A stretch of DNA of 64,000 nt from Streptomyces sp. A2-16 (lineage in GTDB: Bacteria; Actinomycetota; Actinomycetes; Streptomycetales; Streptomycetaceae). Both the position numbers and the translations under genes were made by a program. Of this stretch, positions 32,236 to 41,132 are shown one piece after another. Positions within the stretch are counted from its first letter, which is position 1. Every line of letters begins with the position of its first letter. The stretch spans positions 8,680,001 through 8,744,000 of the forward strand of contig NZ_CP063808.1 of assembly GCF_018128905.1 (NCBI RefSeq), read 5' to 3'. Below the pieces are notes generated by a model. The model did no database searches. It had not been told where the DNA came from and saw nothing but the letters and a program-made list of their open reading frames with translations.

Positions 32236-34167
32236 TCACCGCATCCGGGTGGCCCACTCCTGCACCTTGGCGATCCGCTGCCGCAGCTGCCCGGCCGTGG
32301 CCTCGGCGCTCGGCGGCCCGCCGCACACCCGGCGCAGCTCGGTGTGGATCACGCCGTGGGGCTTGCCGCTCTGGTGGACGTACGCGCTGACCATGGTGTT
32401 GAGCTGCTTGCGCAGCTCCATCATCTCCTTGTGCGAGACGACGGGGCGTCGCTCGGCGGGCAGCTCGAGGAGGTCCGCCTCGGTGTCCGGCTTCTTGCGG
32501 CTGTGCGCGATCTGCCGGGCCTGCCGCTTCTGGAGGAGCAACTGCACCTGGTCGGGTTCGAGCAGGCCCGGGATGCCGAGGTAGTCCTGCTCCTCCTCGC
32601 TCCCCGGGTGCGCCTGCATACCGAACTCGGCACCGTCGTAGAGGACGCGGTCGAAGACGGCATCGGACTCCAGCGCCTCGAAGGCGAACTGCTCCTGCTC
32701 GCCGGTGTCCTCGTCCTCCTCCTTGTTCGCCTCCTCCATCTCCTTCTCGGACTCGGCGTAGGGGTCCTCCTCGCCCTCCTTCTTCGGCTTGTCGAGGGCG
32801 TGGTCGCGCTCGACCTCCATCTCGTTGGCGAAGGTGAGGAGGTCCGGGACGGTCGGGAGGAACACGGAGGCGGTCTCGCCGCGCCGCCGGGACCGTACGA
32901 AACGCCCGACGGCCTGGGCGAAGAAGAGGGGCGTGGAAATGGTGGTGGCGTACACCCCGACGGCCAGCCGGGGCACGTCGACGCCCTCGGACACCATCCG
33001 CACGGCGACCATCCAGCGGTCGTTGCTCTCGCTGAAGTCGTCGATCCGCTTGGACGCGCCCGCGTCGTCGGACAGGACCAGGGTGGCCTTGTTGCCCGTG
33101 ATCTCGCGGATCAGCTTGGCGTACGCGCGCGCGGAGTCCTGGTCGGAGGCGATGACGAGGGCACCGGCGTCCGGGATGGCCTTCCTGACCTCGGTGAGCC
33201 GCTGGTCGGCGGCGCGCAGCACGCTCGGCATCCACTCACCGCGCGGGTCCAGCGCCGTACGCCAGGCCTGGCTGATCGCGTCCTTGGTCATGGGTTCGCC
33301 GAGCCGGGCGGCGATCTCGTCACCGGCCTTGGTCCGCCAGCGCATCTGCCCGCTGTAGGACAGGAAGATGACGGGCCGGACGACGTGGTCGGCGAGCGCG
33401 TTGCCGTAGCCGTAGGTGTAGTCGGCGGCCGACCTCCGGATCCCGTCGTTGCCCTCCTCGTACGTCACGAAGGGGATCGGGTTGGTGTCGGACCGGAAGG
33501 GCGTACCGGTGAGCGCGAGCCGGCGCGTGGCGGGCTCGAAGGCCTCCAGACAGGCCTCGCCCCAGGACTTGGAGTCACCGGCGTGGTGGATCTCGTCGAG
33601 GATGACGAGGGTCTTGCGCTGCTCGACGCGGTTGCGGTGCAGCATGGGCCGGACGCCGACGCCCGCGTAGGTGACGGCGACGCCGTGGTAGTCCTTGCCG
33701 AGGGGCCCGGCGCTGTACTCGGGATCCAGCTTGATCCCTATCCGCGCGGCCGCCTCGGCCCACTGCTTCTTCAGGTGCTCGGTCGGCGCGACGACGGTCA
33801 CCTGCTGCACGACGTGGTGGTGCAGCAGCCAGGAGGCGAGGGTGAGGGCGAAGGTCGTCTTGCCCGCGCCGGGCGTCGCGACGGCCAGGAAGTCACGCGG
33901 CTGCTCCTGGACGTACTTCTCCATCGCCCCTTGCTGCCACGCACGCAGCTTGCTGGCGGTGCCCCAGGGGGCACGGCCGGGGAAGGCGGGGGAAAGGTGG
34001 TGGCTGGAGGAGGCGGCGGTGGTAGTCACGGTCTCCGTCGGGGTCGAGCGGCTCAGCGGTGTCTTGTTCTGCGGCGTCTGGTCGGCTGCTTCTTCTTCTG
34101 CGGCTTCTTCTTCTGCGGCTTCTTCTTCTGCGGCTTCTTCTTCGCCTGTGTATGACGACCGGGTCAC
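32236..34167 (-). CDS. Superfamily 2 DEAD/DEAH-type helicase
   Basis: A 643-aa protein. Walker A is ATPGAGKTTF (99-108), Walker B/DEAH-like is DEIHH (191-195), and motif VI is QAVGRFVRSRRRG. Residues 9-28 are four perfect EEEAA repeats; a Lys/Glu-rich coil lies at about 440-490. The GTG at 34167 is the start of the frame. Restriction-like relatives exist, but no methylase or nuclease is adjacent. It is probably a general DNA/RNA helicase conserved in Streptomyces. Confidence 0.88.
   Translation of the reverse strand: MTRSSYTGEEEAAEEEAAEEEAAEEEAADQTPQNKTPLSRSTPTETVTTTAASSSHHLSPAFPGRAPWGTASKLRAWQQGAMEKYVQEQPRDFLAVATPGAGKTTFALTLASWLLHHHVVQQVTVVAPTEHLKKQWAEAAARIGIKLDPEYSAGPLGKDYHGVAVTYAGVGVRPMLHRNRVEQRKTLVILDEIHHAGDSKSWGEACLEAFEPATRRLALTGTPFRSDTNPIPFVTYEEGNDGIRRSAADYTYGYGNALADHVVRPVIFLSYSGQMRWRTKAGDEIAARLGEPMTKDAISQAWRTALDPRGEWMPSVLRAADQRLTEVRKAIPDAGALVIASDQDSARAYAKLIREITGNKATLVLSDDAGASKRIDDFSESNDRWMVAVRMVSEGVDVPRLAVGVYATTISTPLFFAQAVGRFVRSRRRGETASVFLPTVPDLLTFANEMEVERDHALDKPKKEGEEDPYAESEKEMEEANKEEDEDTGEQEQFAFEALESDAVFDRVLYDGAEFGMQAHPGSEEEQDYLGIPGLLEPDQVQLLLQKRQARQIAHSRKKPDTEADLLELPAERRPVVSHKEMMELRKQLNTMVSAYVHQSGKPHGVIHTELRRVCGGPPSAEATAGQLRQRIAKVQEWATRMR
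34084..34143 (-). repeat. Four 15-bp tandem repeats in the helicase N-terminus
   Basis: Four copies of a 15-bp unit (GCTTCTTCTTCTGCG-type on the plus strand) encode four EEEAA units. The repeats keep the frame and could vary in copy number without a frameshift. Confidence 0.9.
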
Positions 34168-34337
34168 CTTACCGGCGGCCCGGCCGCGTCAACGCGCGGA
34201 CGGGGCCGGGTCGGCGTTGGGTGGGACCGAGGTCACAGTCATCGCGCGGAGCGCGTCGGACGTCGGACGCGCCGTGAGTCCGGGTACGCCGGAAGCGGCC
34301 CTGGCAGACGTCCGGCGCGAACTGCTCGGCCCCGGCA

Positions 34338-35813
34338 CTAGGTCGTACCGCTCGGCGTCGGCGCCGTCCTGGCGTGCAGCCGCGTCGTCACCCACGCCCC
34401 CACCAGCGCGACGCCCGCCATCGGCAGGAACACCACGGCGAACGCGGCCGGGTGCGAGCCGGACGCCTCCGTCGCCGTGTGGCTCACCGTGCCGCCGCCC
34501 AGCGCAGCGAAGGCCGCCCCGCCCGCCGCCAGCAGCACGGAGTTCGAGAGACCGTCGGAGATCTGGAGGGCGGCGGAGTTGGTGCCGGCCTCCTCCGGGG
34601 CAGACAGCTGCAGCAGCAGCACACTGGTGGAGGAGATCACCAGCCCCATCCCGAAACAGCCGAACCCCCAGGCCACGGCGACGATCCAGACCGGCACGGC
34701 GTCGATCAGCACACTCGGCGCACCGGCGATCGCGGCCGCGACCAGCACCATCCCCACGGTCATCAGACGCTCCCGGTACGGCTCCACCCGCGCCCGCGAC
34801 TGCACCCACGACCCCAGCGCCCACGTACCCCCGCCCGCCGCGAGCGAGAACCCGGCCAGGGTCGGCGACAGCCCCCGCTGGGTGACCAGCATCAACGGCA
34901 CGAAGGACTCGGCGGCCACGAAGGACCCCGCCGCGACCCCGCGCAACAGCACGACGGAGGGCAGCCCGCGCGCCGCCCGGTACGTGCCGCGCGGGAGCAG
35001 CCCGAGCACGGCGGGCACGAGCAGTGCGACGCCCGCGAGACCGGGGAGCACGGCGAGGGGACGCAGATCCTGGGCGGCGTACTGGAGGAGCCCGGCGCCG
35101 AGGGAGATCCCGAGGGCGAGCCGGATGCGCCGCAGGTCGAAGGAGGCCCGCCCGGTGTCGGCGTCGACCGGGCCGCCCGCCAGCCGCCGTATCTGCGGGA
35201 GGGCGAGCACCAGCGGAAACACCACGAGCACCGGGATCCCGAGGAACACCCACCGCCACCCGAGGTGCTCGGTCACCGCCCCGGCCGCGAGCGGCCCCAC
35301 GATCGAGGGCACCACCCAGCCCGCCGCGAACGCGGCCATGATCGCGGGCCGCAGCCGCTCCGGGTAGGCCCGCCCCACGACCACGTACAACGCGACGATG
35401 ACGAGCCCGCCCCCGAACCCCTGCACGGCCCGCCCGAGAATGAACAGCCACATCGCGCCGGCCGTCCCGGACAGCAGCAGCCCGGCACCGAATCCGGCGA
35501 TCCCGGCGGTCAACGCCCCGAGCGGCCCCTTCCGGTCGGCCCACTGCCCGGCCAGCACCATCCCGAACAGGCTGGTCGTGAAGTACCCGGAGAACGCGAA
35601 CGCGTAGAGCGCCACCCCGTCCAACTCCCGCGCGGCGACCGGCATGGCGGTCCCCACGGCGGTCGCCTCGAACGCGATCAGCAGCACGACGGAGACGATG
35701 CCGATGCTCAACGCCCGGTACGAGCGCCCCAGCACCCCCTCCTCCCGCTCGTCGACGGACGGGACCTCAGGGTCATCGGTGACACCGGCGTCACGCGGTT
35801 CCAGGACAGCCAT
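34338..35813 (-). CDS. MFS drug-efflux-type transporter
   Basis: A 491-aa membrane protein of the major facilitator superfamily with 12 to 14 helices. The loop GQWADRKGPLGALT is the family motif A, and GWVVPSIVGPLAAGAV is a motif-C-like antiporter signature, so drug/proton antiport is likely. Start MAVLEPRDAG (ATG 35813) was chosen because upstream residues are hydrophilic and not conserved. No regulator is adjacent. Confidence 0.9.
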   Translation of the reverse strand: MAVLEPRDAGVTDDPEVPSVDEREEGVLGRSYRALSIGIVSVVLLIAFEATAVGTAMPVAARELDGVALYAFAFSGYFTTSLFGMVLAGQWADRKGPLGALTAGIAGFGAGLLLSGTAGAMWLFILGRAVQGFGGGLVIVALYVVVGRAYPERLRPAIMAAFAAGWVVPSIVGPLAAGAVTEHLGWRWVFLGIPVLVVFPLVLALPQIRRLAGGPVDADTGRASFDLRRIRLALGISLGAGLLQYAAQDLRPLAVLPGLAGVALLVPAVLGLLPRGTYRAARGLPSVVLLRGVAAGSFVAAESFVPLMLVTQRGLSPTLAGFSLAAGGGTWALGSWVQSRARVEPYRERLMTVGMVLVAAAIAGAPSVLIDAVPVWIVAVAWGFGCFGMGLVISSTSVLLLQLSAPEEAGTNSAALQISDGLSNSVLLAAGGAAFAALGGGTVSHTATEASGSHPAAFAVVFLPMAGVALVGAWVTTRLHARTAPTPSGTT

Positions 35814-36028
35814 GCCCGCCAGCGTAAGGTCCACAGCCCCCTTTGACCCCTGTCGAAAGCCCGCTCCGGCCTGAGACCTTGGTCGTACGACCACTGCCGC
35901 CCCGCGTCCGTTCATGAACGGCGTGTGGCAGTCCCGTTGCAGCCCCCGGGCTCCCCTTGAGCCCCTCCTCACCCCGGCCGTACGGTCATTCCACCGAGCT
36001 CGGCAGGAGCACCCACTCCCACCGACCC

Positions 36029-36100
36029 GGCCGTGTGCCCGAGTGGTTCAGGGACTCGCCTGCAAAGCGAGTTACGCGGGTTCGATTCCCGCCACGGCCT
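36029..36100 (+). tRNA. tRNA-Cys (GCA)
   Basis: The cloverleaf folds: acceptor GGCCGTG/CACGGCC with discriminator T, anticodon stem CTCGC/GCGAG with loop CTGCAAA (anticodon GCA at 36062-36064), T-arm CGGG-TTCGATT-CCCG. No CCA is encoded. Only one tRNA was found in the window. Confidence 0.95.
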
Positions 36101-36121
36101 CAAGTGTTTGACCAGCCAGGA

Positions 36122-36160
36122 CTGAAAGGGCGGCACCCGTGACGGGTGCCGCCCTTTCAG
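36122..36160. terminator. Bidirectional terminator after tRNA-Cys
   Basis: A perfect 17-bp stem beginning CTGAAAGGGCGGCACCC with a 5-nt loop. It lies between the tRNA and the convergent GNAT gene; its last 4 bp include the GNAT stop codon. Confidence 0.9.
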
Positions 36161-36690
36161 TCGTCCGTCTCAGTTTCTGTCTCGGTTTCCGGCTCGGTCG
36201 GTGTCAGGGCGCGCTGGTACCAGATGCCGGGTTTGCCGCCCAGGTGGGACGGGTCGGCCGGGCCGATCGGGGTGAAACCGGCCTTGGTCAGTACCTTGCG
36301 GGACGCGGTGTTCTGGTGGGAGGTCGCCGCCCGGAGTGTGTGCAGCCCGTACTCGGTCGCCGCCCGTCGGCACAGTTCCCGGACGGTCGCGGTCGCCACG
36401 CCGCGGCCGGCGGCACGCTGGGCGACCCGGTAGCCGAGTTCCGCGGTGTGGTCCTCGATGTCGACGAGGTTGAACCTGCCGAGAACCGATCCGTCCTCGG
36501 CCACGAGCACATGGAACGCGCAGATGCCGGCCTCCTGCTCGGCCAGCAAGGCCTCGAACCGGGCGGTGAACTCCGCGAAGAAGGTGTCCCCGCGGTCGGA
36601 GATCGAGGCGGCGAAGTAGGCGCGGTTCGCCACCTCGAAGGCCAGGACCGCCGGGGCGTGACCGGGGTGGAGCCGCTTCAGCTCGGGCAT
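36157..36690 (-). CDS. GNAT-family N-acetyltransferase (RimJ/RimL-like)
   Basis: A 177-aa acetyltransferase with the GNAT acetyl-CoA loop QRAAGRGVATATVREL and the alpha/beta end RAATSHQNTASRKVLTKAGF. The profile is that of ribosomal-protein or small-molecule N-acetyltransferases (RimJ/RimL). The C-terminus ends in a Glu-Thr dipeptide repeat (ETETETETDD). The substrate is unknown. Confidence 0.88.
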   Translation of the reverse strand: MPELKRLHPGHAPAVLAFEVANRAYFAASISDRGDTFFAEFTARFEALLAEQEAGICAFHVLVAEDGSVLGRFNLVDIEDHTAELGYRVAQRAAGRGVATATVRELCRRAATEYGLHTLRAATSHQNTASRKVLTKAGFTPIGPADPSHLGGKPGIWYQRALTPTEPETETETETDD

Positions 36691-36776
36691 CGGGCGACCC
36701 TATCCGGATAGCGCGCCGTGGCCACCTGAGTTTTCGCGCGTGGATCCGTACGGCGCGTAAGGACGGCTGGGCCGGC

Positions 36777-36875
36777 TCACGGCTGCGGCAGTTCCAGGTC
36801 GGGCATGTCGTAGGCGAGGGGGGTGCGTCGCATGTCGAGCCGGCCGAGGGTGATGGCGTGGGTCCGGTGCCTCAC
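36777..36875 (-). CDS. Possible 32-aa coupled microprotein after SUKH-4
   Basis: A GTG overlaps the SUKH-4 stop (GTGA), and a 32-codon frame ends at TGA 36777. The peptide contains HAITLGRLDMRRTPLAYDM and ends LELPQP. Translation coupling and good codon bias suggest it is real. No family is known to me. It could be a partner or an unrelated small peptide; its short length limits confidence. Confidence 0.4.
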   Translation of the reverse strand: MRHRTHAITLGRLDMRRTPLAYDMPDLELPQP

Positions 36876-38029
36876 AGCACCCCGCCCACCTCGTCCTGGA
36901 ACAGCTCCGTCCAGTAGTGCCAGTCCGCGTCCGTCGTCGTGCCCGTGGGGTCGATGGTCGACAGGGCCCGGATCATCGTCTTGGCGACCTGGGCGTACAG
37001 CGTGTTCGTGAGTTCGTGGGCGAGCGACTCGTCCATCTGGCGTTCCCGGTGCAGGAGCCAGAGGGTGAACGCCAGGGTGGAGATGTCGGTGTTCAGGGGG
37101 TGGAGGGTCCCCTCGCGCTCGCTCCAGTTCAGGACCGCGCCCGTCGCGCCGTCGACGACCAGGGTGTTGTCCTCGATCAGATGGCCGAGGACGATCAGGT
37201 GTTCGGCGCCGGCCGGCAGGGCGACCAGCCGGTCGGCCTGGTGCTCCGCGAGGGTCGGCAGCGGGGCGTCCGGGTCGGTGTGGAAGAGGACGCCGTCCTC
37301 GGGCAGGCCCGTCTCCGCCAGGAAGCGGCGGGTCGGGGCGTGGGTGAGCGTGGAGGGGAAGTCGATGTCCTCGAAGCGGGCGACCCGGTTGCGGCCGAAC
37401 TCGTGGTCCAGCAGGCGCGGCGGGAGGTCCAGGGCCAGGCCGGAGTCGGTGCCCGGGCCCGCCACCAGGGCCAGGGGGCGGATCAGCGCCGCGATCCTCC
37501 AGAACGTCGGCACCTCGCCGCCCGTGCCCTCCTCGAACACCGTCATCAGCTGACGCGTGGCGTCCTCCACGGCGGTGGGGCCGAAGCGGCCGGCGTAGGC
37601 GGCGAACTGGCCGCGGACCTCCGTCAGTTCGTCCGTCGCCGTCACGAAGCGGACCAGGGTGGGGAGCGACGGGGCCAGTGGGGTGCGGCCCATCAGGTCG
37701 GGGCGGGCGGGGAAGAACGCCGTCGTCGAGACCTCGCCCGTCACCCCGTCCAGCAGGACCGACTCCGTCTCCCGGCCCCGCAGGTCCGTGAGTCCGCCGA
37801 TCACCAGCTGGCGGCGCAGTTCCTCGCTGAGCCGTCCGCCCGGGTCGTCCGTCGCGTCCGCCACCGTCCGCAGGCCCTCGCGGCGCAGCTCCTCGAAGGT
37901 GAACAGGTCGCTGTCGCCGGGCAGTCCGGGGCCGCTGAGCCAGCGGCGGGTGGACACATGTGAGATGTACGGCTGCAGTTCGTCCTCGGTCAGTGTGATC
38001 GCCGCTACGGCGGCTTCGGTCGTGCTCAT
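36872..38029 (-). CDS. SUKH-4 family protein (two SUKH-4-like halves)
   Basis: A 385-aa protein with two similar halves. GPGLPGDSDLFTF...LVIGGLTDLRG...LLDGVTGEV in the first half aligns with ETGLPEDGVLFHT...LIVLGHLIEDN...VVDGATGAV in the second. SUKH proteins are immunity proteins against polymorphic toxins or bind nuclease-type domains. No toxin gene is adjacent. The ATG at 38029 gives MSTTEAAVAAITLTEDELQPY, a typical start. A possible microprotein overlaps its stop. Confidence 0.85.
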   Translation of the reverse strand: MSTTEAAVAAITLTEDELQPYISHVSTRRWLSGPGLPGDSDLFTFEELRREGLRTVADATDDPGGRLSEELRRQLVIGGLTDLRGRETESVLLDGVTGEVSTTAFFPARPDLMGRTPLAPSLPTLVRFVTATDELTEVRGQFAAYAGRFGPTAVEDATRQLMTVFEEGTGGEVPTFWRIAALIRPLALVAGPGTDSGLALDLPPRLLDHEFGRNRVARFEDIDFPSTLTHAPTRRFLAETGLPEDGVLFHTDPDAPLPTLAEHQADRLVALPAGAEHLIVLGHLIEDNTLVVDGATGAVLNWSEREGTLHPLNTDISTLAFTLWLLHRERQMDESLAHELTNTLYAQVAKTMIRALSTIDPTGTTTDADWHYWTELFQDEVGGVL

Positions 38030-38161
38030 GGCTCCCCCGTGTGCTTCGTACGCAGTCCCCTGGCCGGGCACGGCACGGCGAACCCGTCGGGCCTGCGCTC
38101 GTCCCCCACTGCTCGAAACACTACGCGCCGCCACTGACAACGCCCCCGTACCAAGGAGACG

Positions 38162-38695
38162 TCAGAGCACCTGCGCGCGTTCCCGCCCCGCGAGGATCGC
38201 CTCCACCGTCTGGTCGGGGGTCTGCGCGGAGGTGTCCAGCCACAGGCCGATCCGCGGAGTCGACGTCCGCAGCGCCTCGTCCAGCGCGGGGACCGTCCAG
38301 GCCTCGCCGTCGTAGCCCGTCTTCGGCCGGCCCGCCTCCCGGGCGGCCACCGTCCCGGGGTCCGGTGCCAGGACGACGACGTACAGCGGCCGGGTCCTGA
38401 CCAGCCCGGTGTACGTCGTCAGGTCCTCGCCCAGCACCACGTCCTGCACGACGGCCGTGAACCCGGCCTCGGCGTACGCGTCCGCCGTCGCGGCCGACAA
38501 CCGGTACCGCAGCCGGAGTTGGGCCGCAGCCTCGTCGGTGGCCCCGGGCAGGTACTCCGCGCGCCCGGACACGATCATCCGCCGGAACACGTCCCCCCGG
38601 ACATGCGCCGCCCTCGGCAACCGCTCGGCCAGCGCCTGCGCCACCGTCGACTTCCCGGCCGCCATCACGCCCGTGACCACCACGACCCCGCGCAT
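38162..38695 (-). CDS. P-loop kinase/phosphotransferase (chloramphenicol phosphotransferase-like)
   Basis: A 177-aa AAA_33-like nucleotide-binding protein. Walker A is GVMAAGKST (residues 9-17), followed by the lid and a GDVFRRMI substrate segment. It belongs to small-molecule kinases such as chloramphenicol 3-O-phosphotransferase and gluconate kinases. Its ATG overlaps the stop of the small membrane gene (TGATG), so it closes the xanthine-dehydrogenase-like operon. Confidence 0.8.
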   Translation of the reverse strand: MRGVVVVTGVMAAGKSTVAQALAERLPRAAHVRGDVFRRMIVSGRAEYLPGATDEAAAQLRLRYRLSAATADAYAEAGFTAVVQDVVLGEDLTTYTGLVRTRPLYVVVLAPDPGTVAAREAGRPKTGYDGEAWTVPALDEALRTSTPRIGLWLDTSAQTPDQTVEAILAGRERAQVL

Positions 38696-38826
38696 CACGC
38701 GAAGTACACGCCGCCCAGCACGACCACGATCGCCGCGACCACGAACAGCAGGATCCACAGCGCCAGCTTGCCCAGACCGGGCGGCGGTTCGTACTCGCGG
38801 GGCTCCTGGCCGCCGGGAGAGCTCAT
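38695..38826 (-). CDS. 43-aa single-pass membrane peptide in the XDH-like operon
   Basis: A 43-aa peptide: a hydrophilic head (MSSPGGQEPREYEPPPGLG) followed by one long transmembrane helix (about residues 20-41). It starts in an ATGA overlap with the molybdenum subunit and ends in a TGATG overlap with the kinase, so it is translated with them. It could anchor or assemble the complex. It does not resemble any named family. Confidence 0.75.
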   Translation of the reverse strand: MSSPGGQEPREYEPPPGLGKLALWILLFVVAAIVVVLGGVYFA

Positions 38827-41132
38827 CGGTCCGTCACCACCGCGGCCTGCGGTCGGATCGGGAGCCGGTTGACCGGACGGCCCGTGGCCGCGCGTACGGC
38901 GGAGGCGACGGCCGCCGGTGAGGTGACCACCGGCACCGCGCTGGCCGCCTTCGCGCCGAACGGGGCGACCACGTCCCGCTCCTCGACGAGCTTGACGATC
39001 CGGATCTCCGGCGCGTCCAGGGCCGTCGGCAGCGCGTACCCCGTGAGGTCCGGGTGGCGGATCAGCCCGCGCGCGGTGCGCAGGTTCTCCGTGAGCGCTA
39101 TCCCGACGCCCTGGGTGACGCCCGCTTCGATACGGGCCTCCAGCTGGGCGGGGTTGAGGATCCGGCCGACGTCCTGGGCGAGCGCCAGCTCGACCACGCG
39201 GACGGAGCCGAGTTCGATGTCGACGTCGACCACCGCGCGGATCGCGCAGAACGCCATGCCGACGAAGGCGTCGCCCTGGCCGGCCTCGTCGAGGGGCTCG
39301 GTCGGGTGCGGGCGGCACTGGGCGGTGGCCCACAGTTCCTTGCCGTCCATGGCCTCGGTGACGGTCGTCGACAGGACGCCGTCGTACGAGGTGATCTTGC
39401 CGTCGGTGATCTGGAGCAGCTCGGTGGACATGCCGAACTTGTGCGCCAGGGGCTGGAGGAGCTGGGTGCGGACCATCTTGGCCGCGCGCTCCACCGCGCC
39501 GCCCGAGACCCAGGTGTGGCGGCCGCGGCAGCCCGGGCCCGCCGGGGGCTGGTCGGTGTCGACGGGGGCCACGTGGACCTCGTCGATGCCGAGCGTCTCC
39601 TGGACGATCTGACGGGCCAGGGTGGTGAAGCCCTGGCCGGTCTCGACGGCGGCGCACAGGACGGTGGCGACGCCGTCCTGGACCCTCACGGTGGCTGTGG
39701 AGACCTCGTCGGCGCCCTCCGCGCCGAGCATGTGCACCATGCCGAGGCCGTAGCCGACGCCCCTGCGGATGGCGCCCGGTTCGCCGGCGCCCTCGGGGCC
39801 GCCGGGCAGCAGCCACTCGTCCTCGGGGGTGTCCTTGGGCAGCGCGGGCAGTGGGAAGTCCCGTACGGCCTGGAGGAGTTCGGCGACGGGGGCCGGGCAG
39901 GTGACCGTCTGGCCGGTCGGCAGGACGTCCCCGGTGGCGAGGGCGTTGCGCAGGCGCAGTTCCGCCGGGTCGACGCCCAGCTTCTTGGCCAGCTTGTCCA
40001 TCTGCGCCTCGTAGGCGGCGCACACCTGCATCGCGCCCTCGCCGCGCACATGGCCGGAGGGCGGGTTGTTGGTGCGGACGGCCCAGCCCTCGATGAAGGC
40101 GTTCGGGACGACGTACGGCCCGCAGGCGAAGCCCACGGCGGCGGCCAGGGCCTCCGAGGAGGTGTCGGCGTAGGCGCCCGCGTCGAGCAGGATCTGCGCC
40201 TCGACCTTGACCAGCTTGCCCTCGGCGTCGGCGTGGTGGCGGTATCTCAGCAGCGTGGGGTGGCGGTGGACGTGCCCGAGGAAGGACTCCTCGCGCGTGG
40301 CCGTCAGCTTGACCGGGCAGCCGGTCTTGAGCGCGAGCAGGCCGAGCGGGAGCTGGAAGCCCTGGTCCTCGCGGTCGGCGGTGGCGCCGGGCACACCGGT
40401 GACGACGATCTTGACGCGCTCGGGTTCGAGGCCGTAGCAGGCGGCTGCCGTGTCGCGGTCGGTGTGCGGGTCGGTGGAGGCGAGGTAGAGCTCGACGCCG
40501 CCGTCCGGGCGGGGCACGGCGAGGCCGGCCTCGGCGCCGATGGGGGCGGGGTCCTGGCGGCCGATGCGGTACTGGCCCTCCACGACGATCTCGCCGGTCA
40601 CGGAGGGGTCGCCGTGCTGGAGCGGGATGTGCCGGACCAGGTTGCCGTCGGGGTGCAGCGGCTCGGCCTCGAAGGCCTGCTCGGGGTCGGTGACCGGGTC
40701 GAGCACCTCGTACTCGACGATGACGGCGGCCGCGGCCATGCGCGCGGTGTCGGGGTGGTCGGCGGCGACGGCCGCGATGGGCTCGCCGTGGTGGCGCACG
40801 ACCTCGGAGGCGAACACCGGGCGGTCGGCACGGCCGCGGCCGTGCACCGGACTGCCGGGCACGTCCTCGTGGGTGACGACCGCGCGGACTCCGGGCATCT
40901 CGCGCGCGTGGGAGGTGTCGATGGACACGATGCGCGCGTGCGCGTGCGGGGAGCGCAGGACGGCCGCCCACAGCAGGCCCTCGGCCCACAGGTCGGCCGC
41001 GTACGGGAAGGTGCCCTCGGTCTTCGCGCGCGCGTCGGCGGCCGGCAGGGAGACGCCGATGCCGTGCGGAATCGGCTCGGGGGCGGGTGCTGCCTCCGCG
41101 GCGGTGGTCGCGGTGGCGGCTTCGTTGCTCAC
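38823..41132 (-). CDS. Xanthine dehydrogenase-family molybdenum subunit, atypical
   Basis: A 769-aa subunit of the xanthine dehydrogenase/aldehyde oxidase family: an N-terminal a/b-hammerhead (GEGTFPYAADLW region) and molybdopterin-binding domains. The Arg motif is kept (HVRGEGAMQ), but the GGGFGGK motif is replaced by GVPGATADREDQGF. The C-terminal GAKGVGEP is replaced by GAKAASAVP at 726-734, so the catalytic glutamate is missing. It may use a different reaction or be non-catalytic. Start and stop overlap neighbours by 4 bp. Confidence 0.85.
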   Translation of the reverse strand: MSNEAATATTAAEAAPAPEPIPHGIGVSLPAADARAKTEGTFPYAADLWAEGLLWAAVLRSPHAHARIVSIDTSHAREMPGVRAVVTHEDVPGSPVHGRGRADRPVFASEVVRHHGEPIAAVAADHPDTARMAAAAVIVEYEVLDPVTDPEQAFEAEPLHPDGNLVRHIPLQHGDPSVTGEIVVEGQYRIGRQDPAPIGAEAGLAVPRPDGGVELYLASTDPHTDRDTAAACYGLEPERVKIVVTGVPGATADREDQGFQLPLGLLALKTGCPVKLTATREESFLGHVHRHPTLLRYRHHADAEGKLVKVEAQILLDAGAYADTSSEALAAAVGFACGPYVVPNAFIEGWAVRTNNPPSGHVRGEGAMQVCAAYEAQMDKLAKKLGVDPAELRLRNALATGDVLPTGQTVTCPAPVAELLQAVRDFPLPALPKDTPEDEWLLPGGPEGAGEPGAIRRGVGYGLGMVHMLGAEGADEVSTATVRVQDGVATVLCAAVETGQGFTTLARQIVQETLGIDEVHVAPVDTDQPPAGPGCRGRHTWVSGGAVERAAKMVRTQLLQPLAHKFGMSTELLQITDGKITSYDGVLSTTVTEAMDGKELWATAQCRPHPTEPLDEAGQGDAFVGMAFCAIRAVVDVDIELGSVRVVELALAQDVGRILNPAQLEARIEAGVTQGVGIALTENLRTARGLIRHPDLTGYALPTALDAPEIRIVKLVEERDVVAPFGAKAASAVPVVTSPAAVASAVRAATGRPVNRLPIRPQAAVVTDR

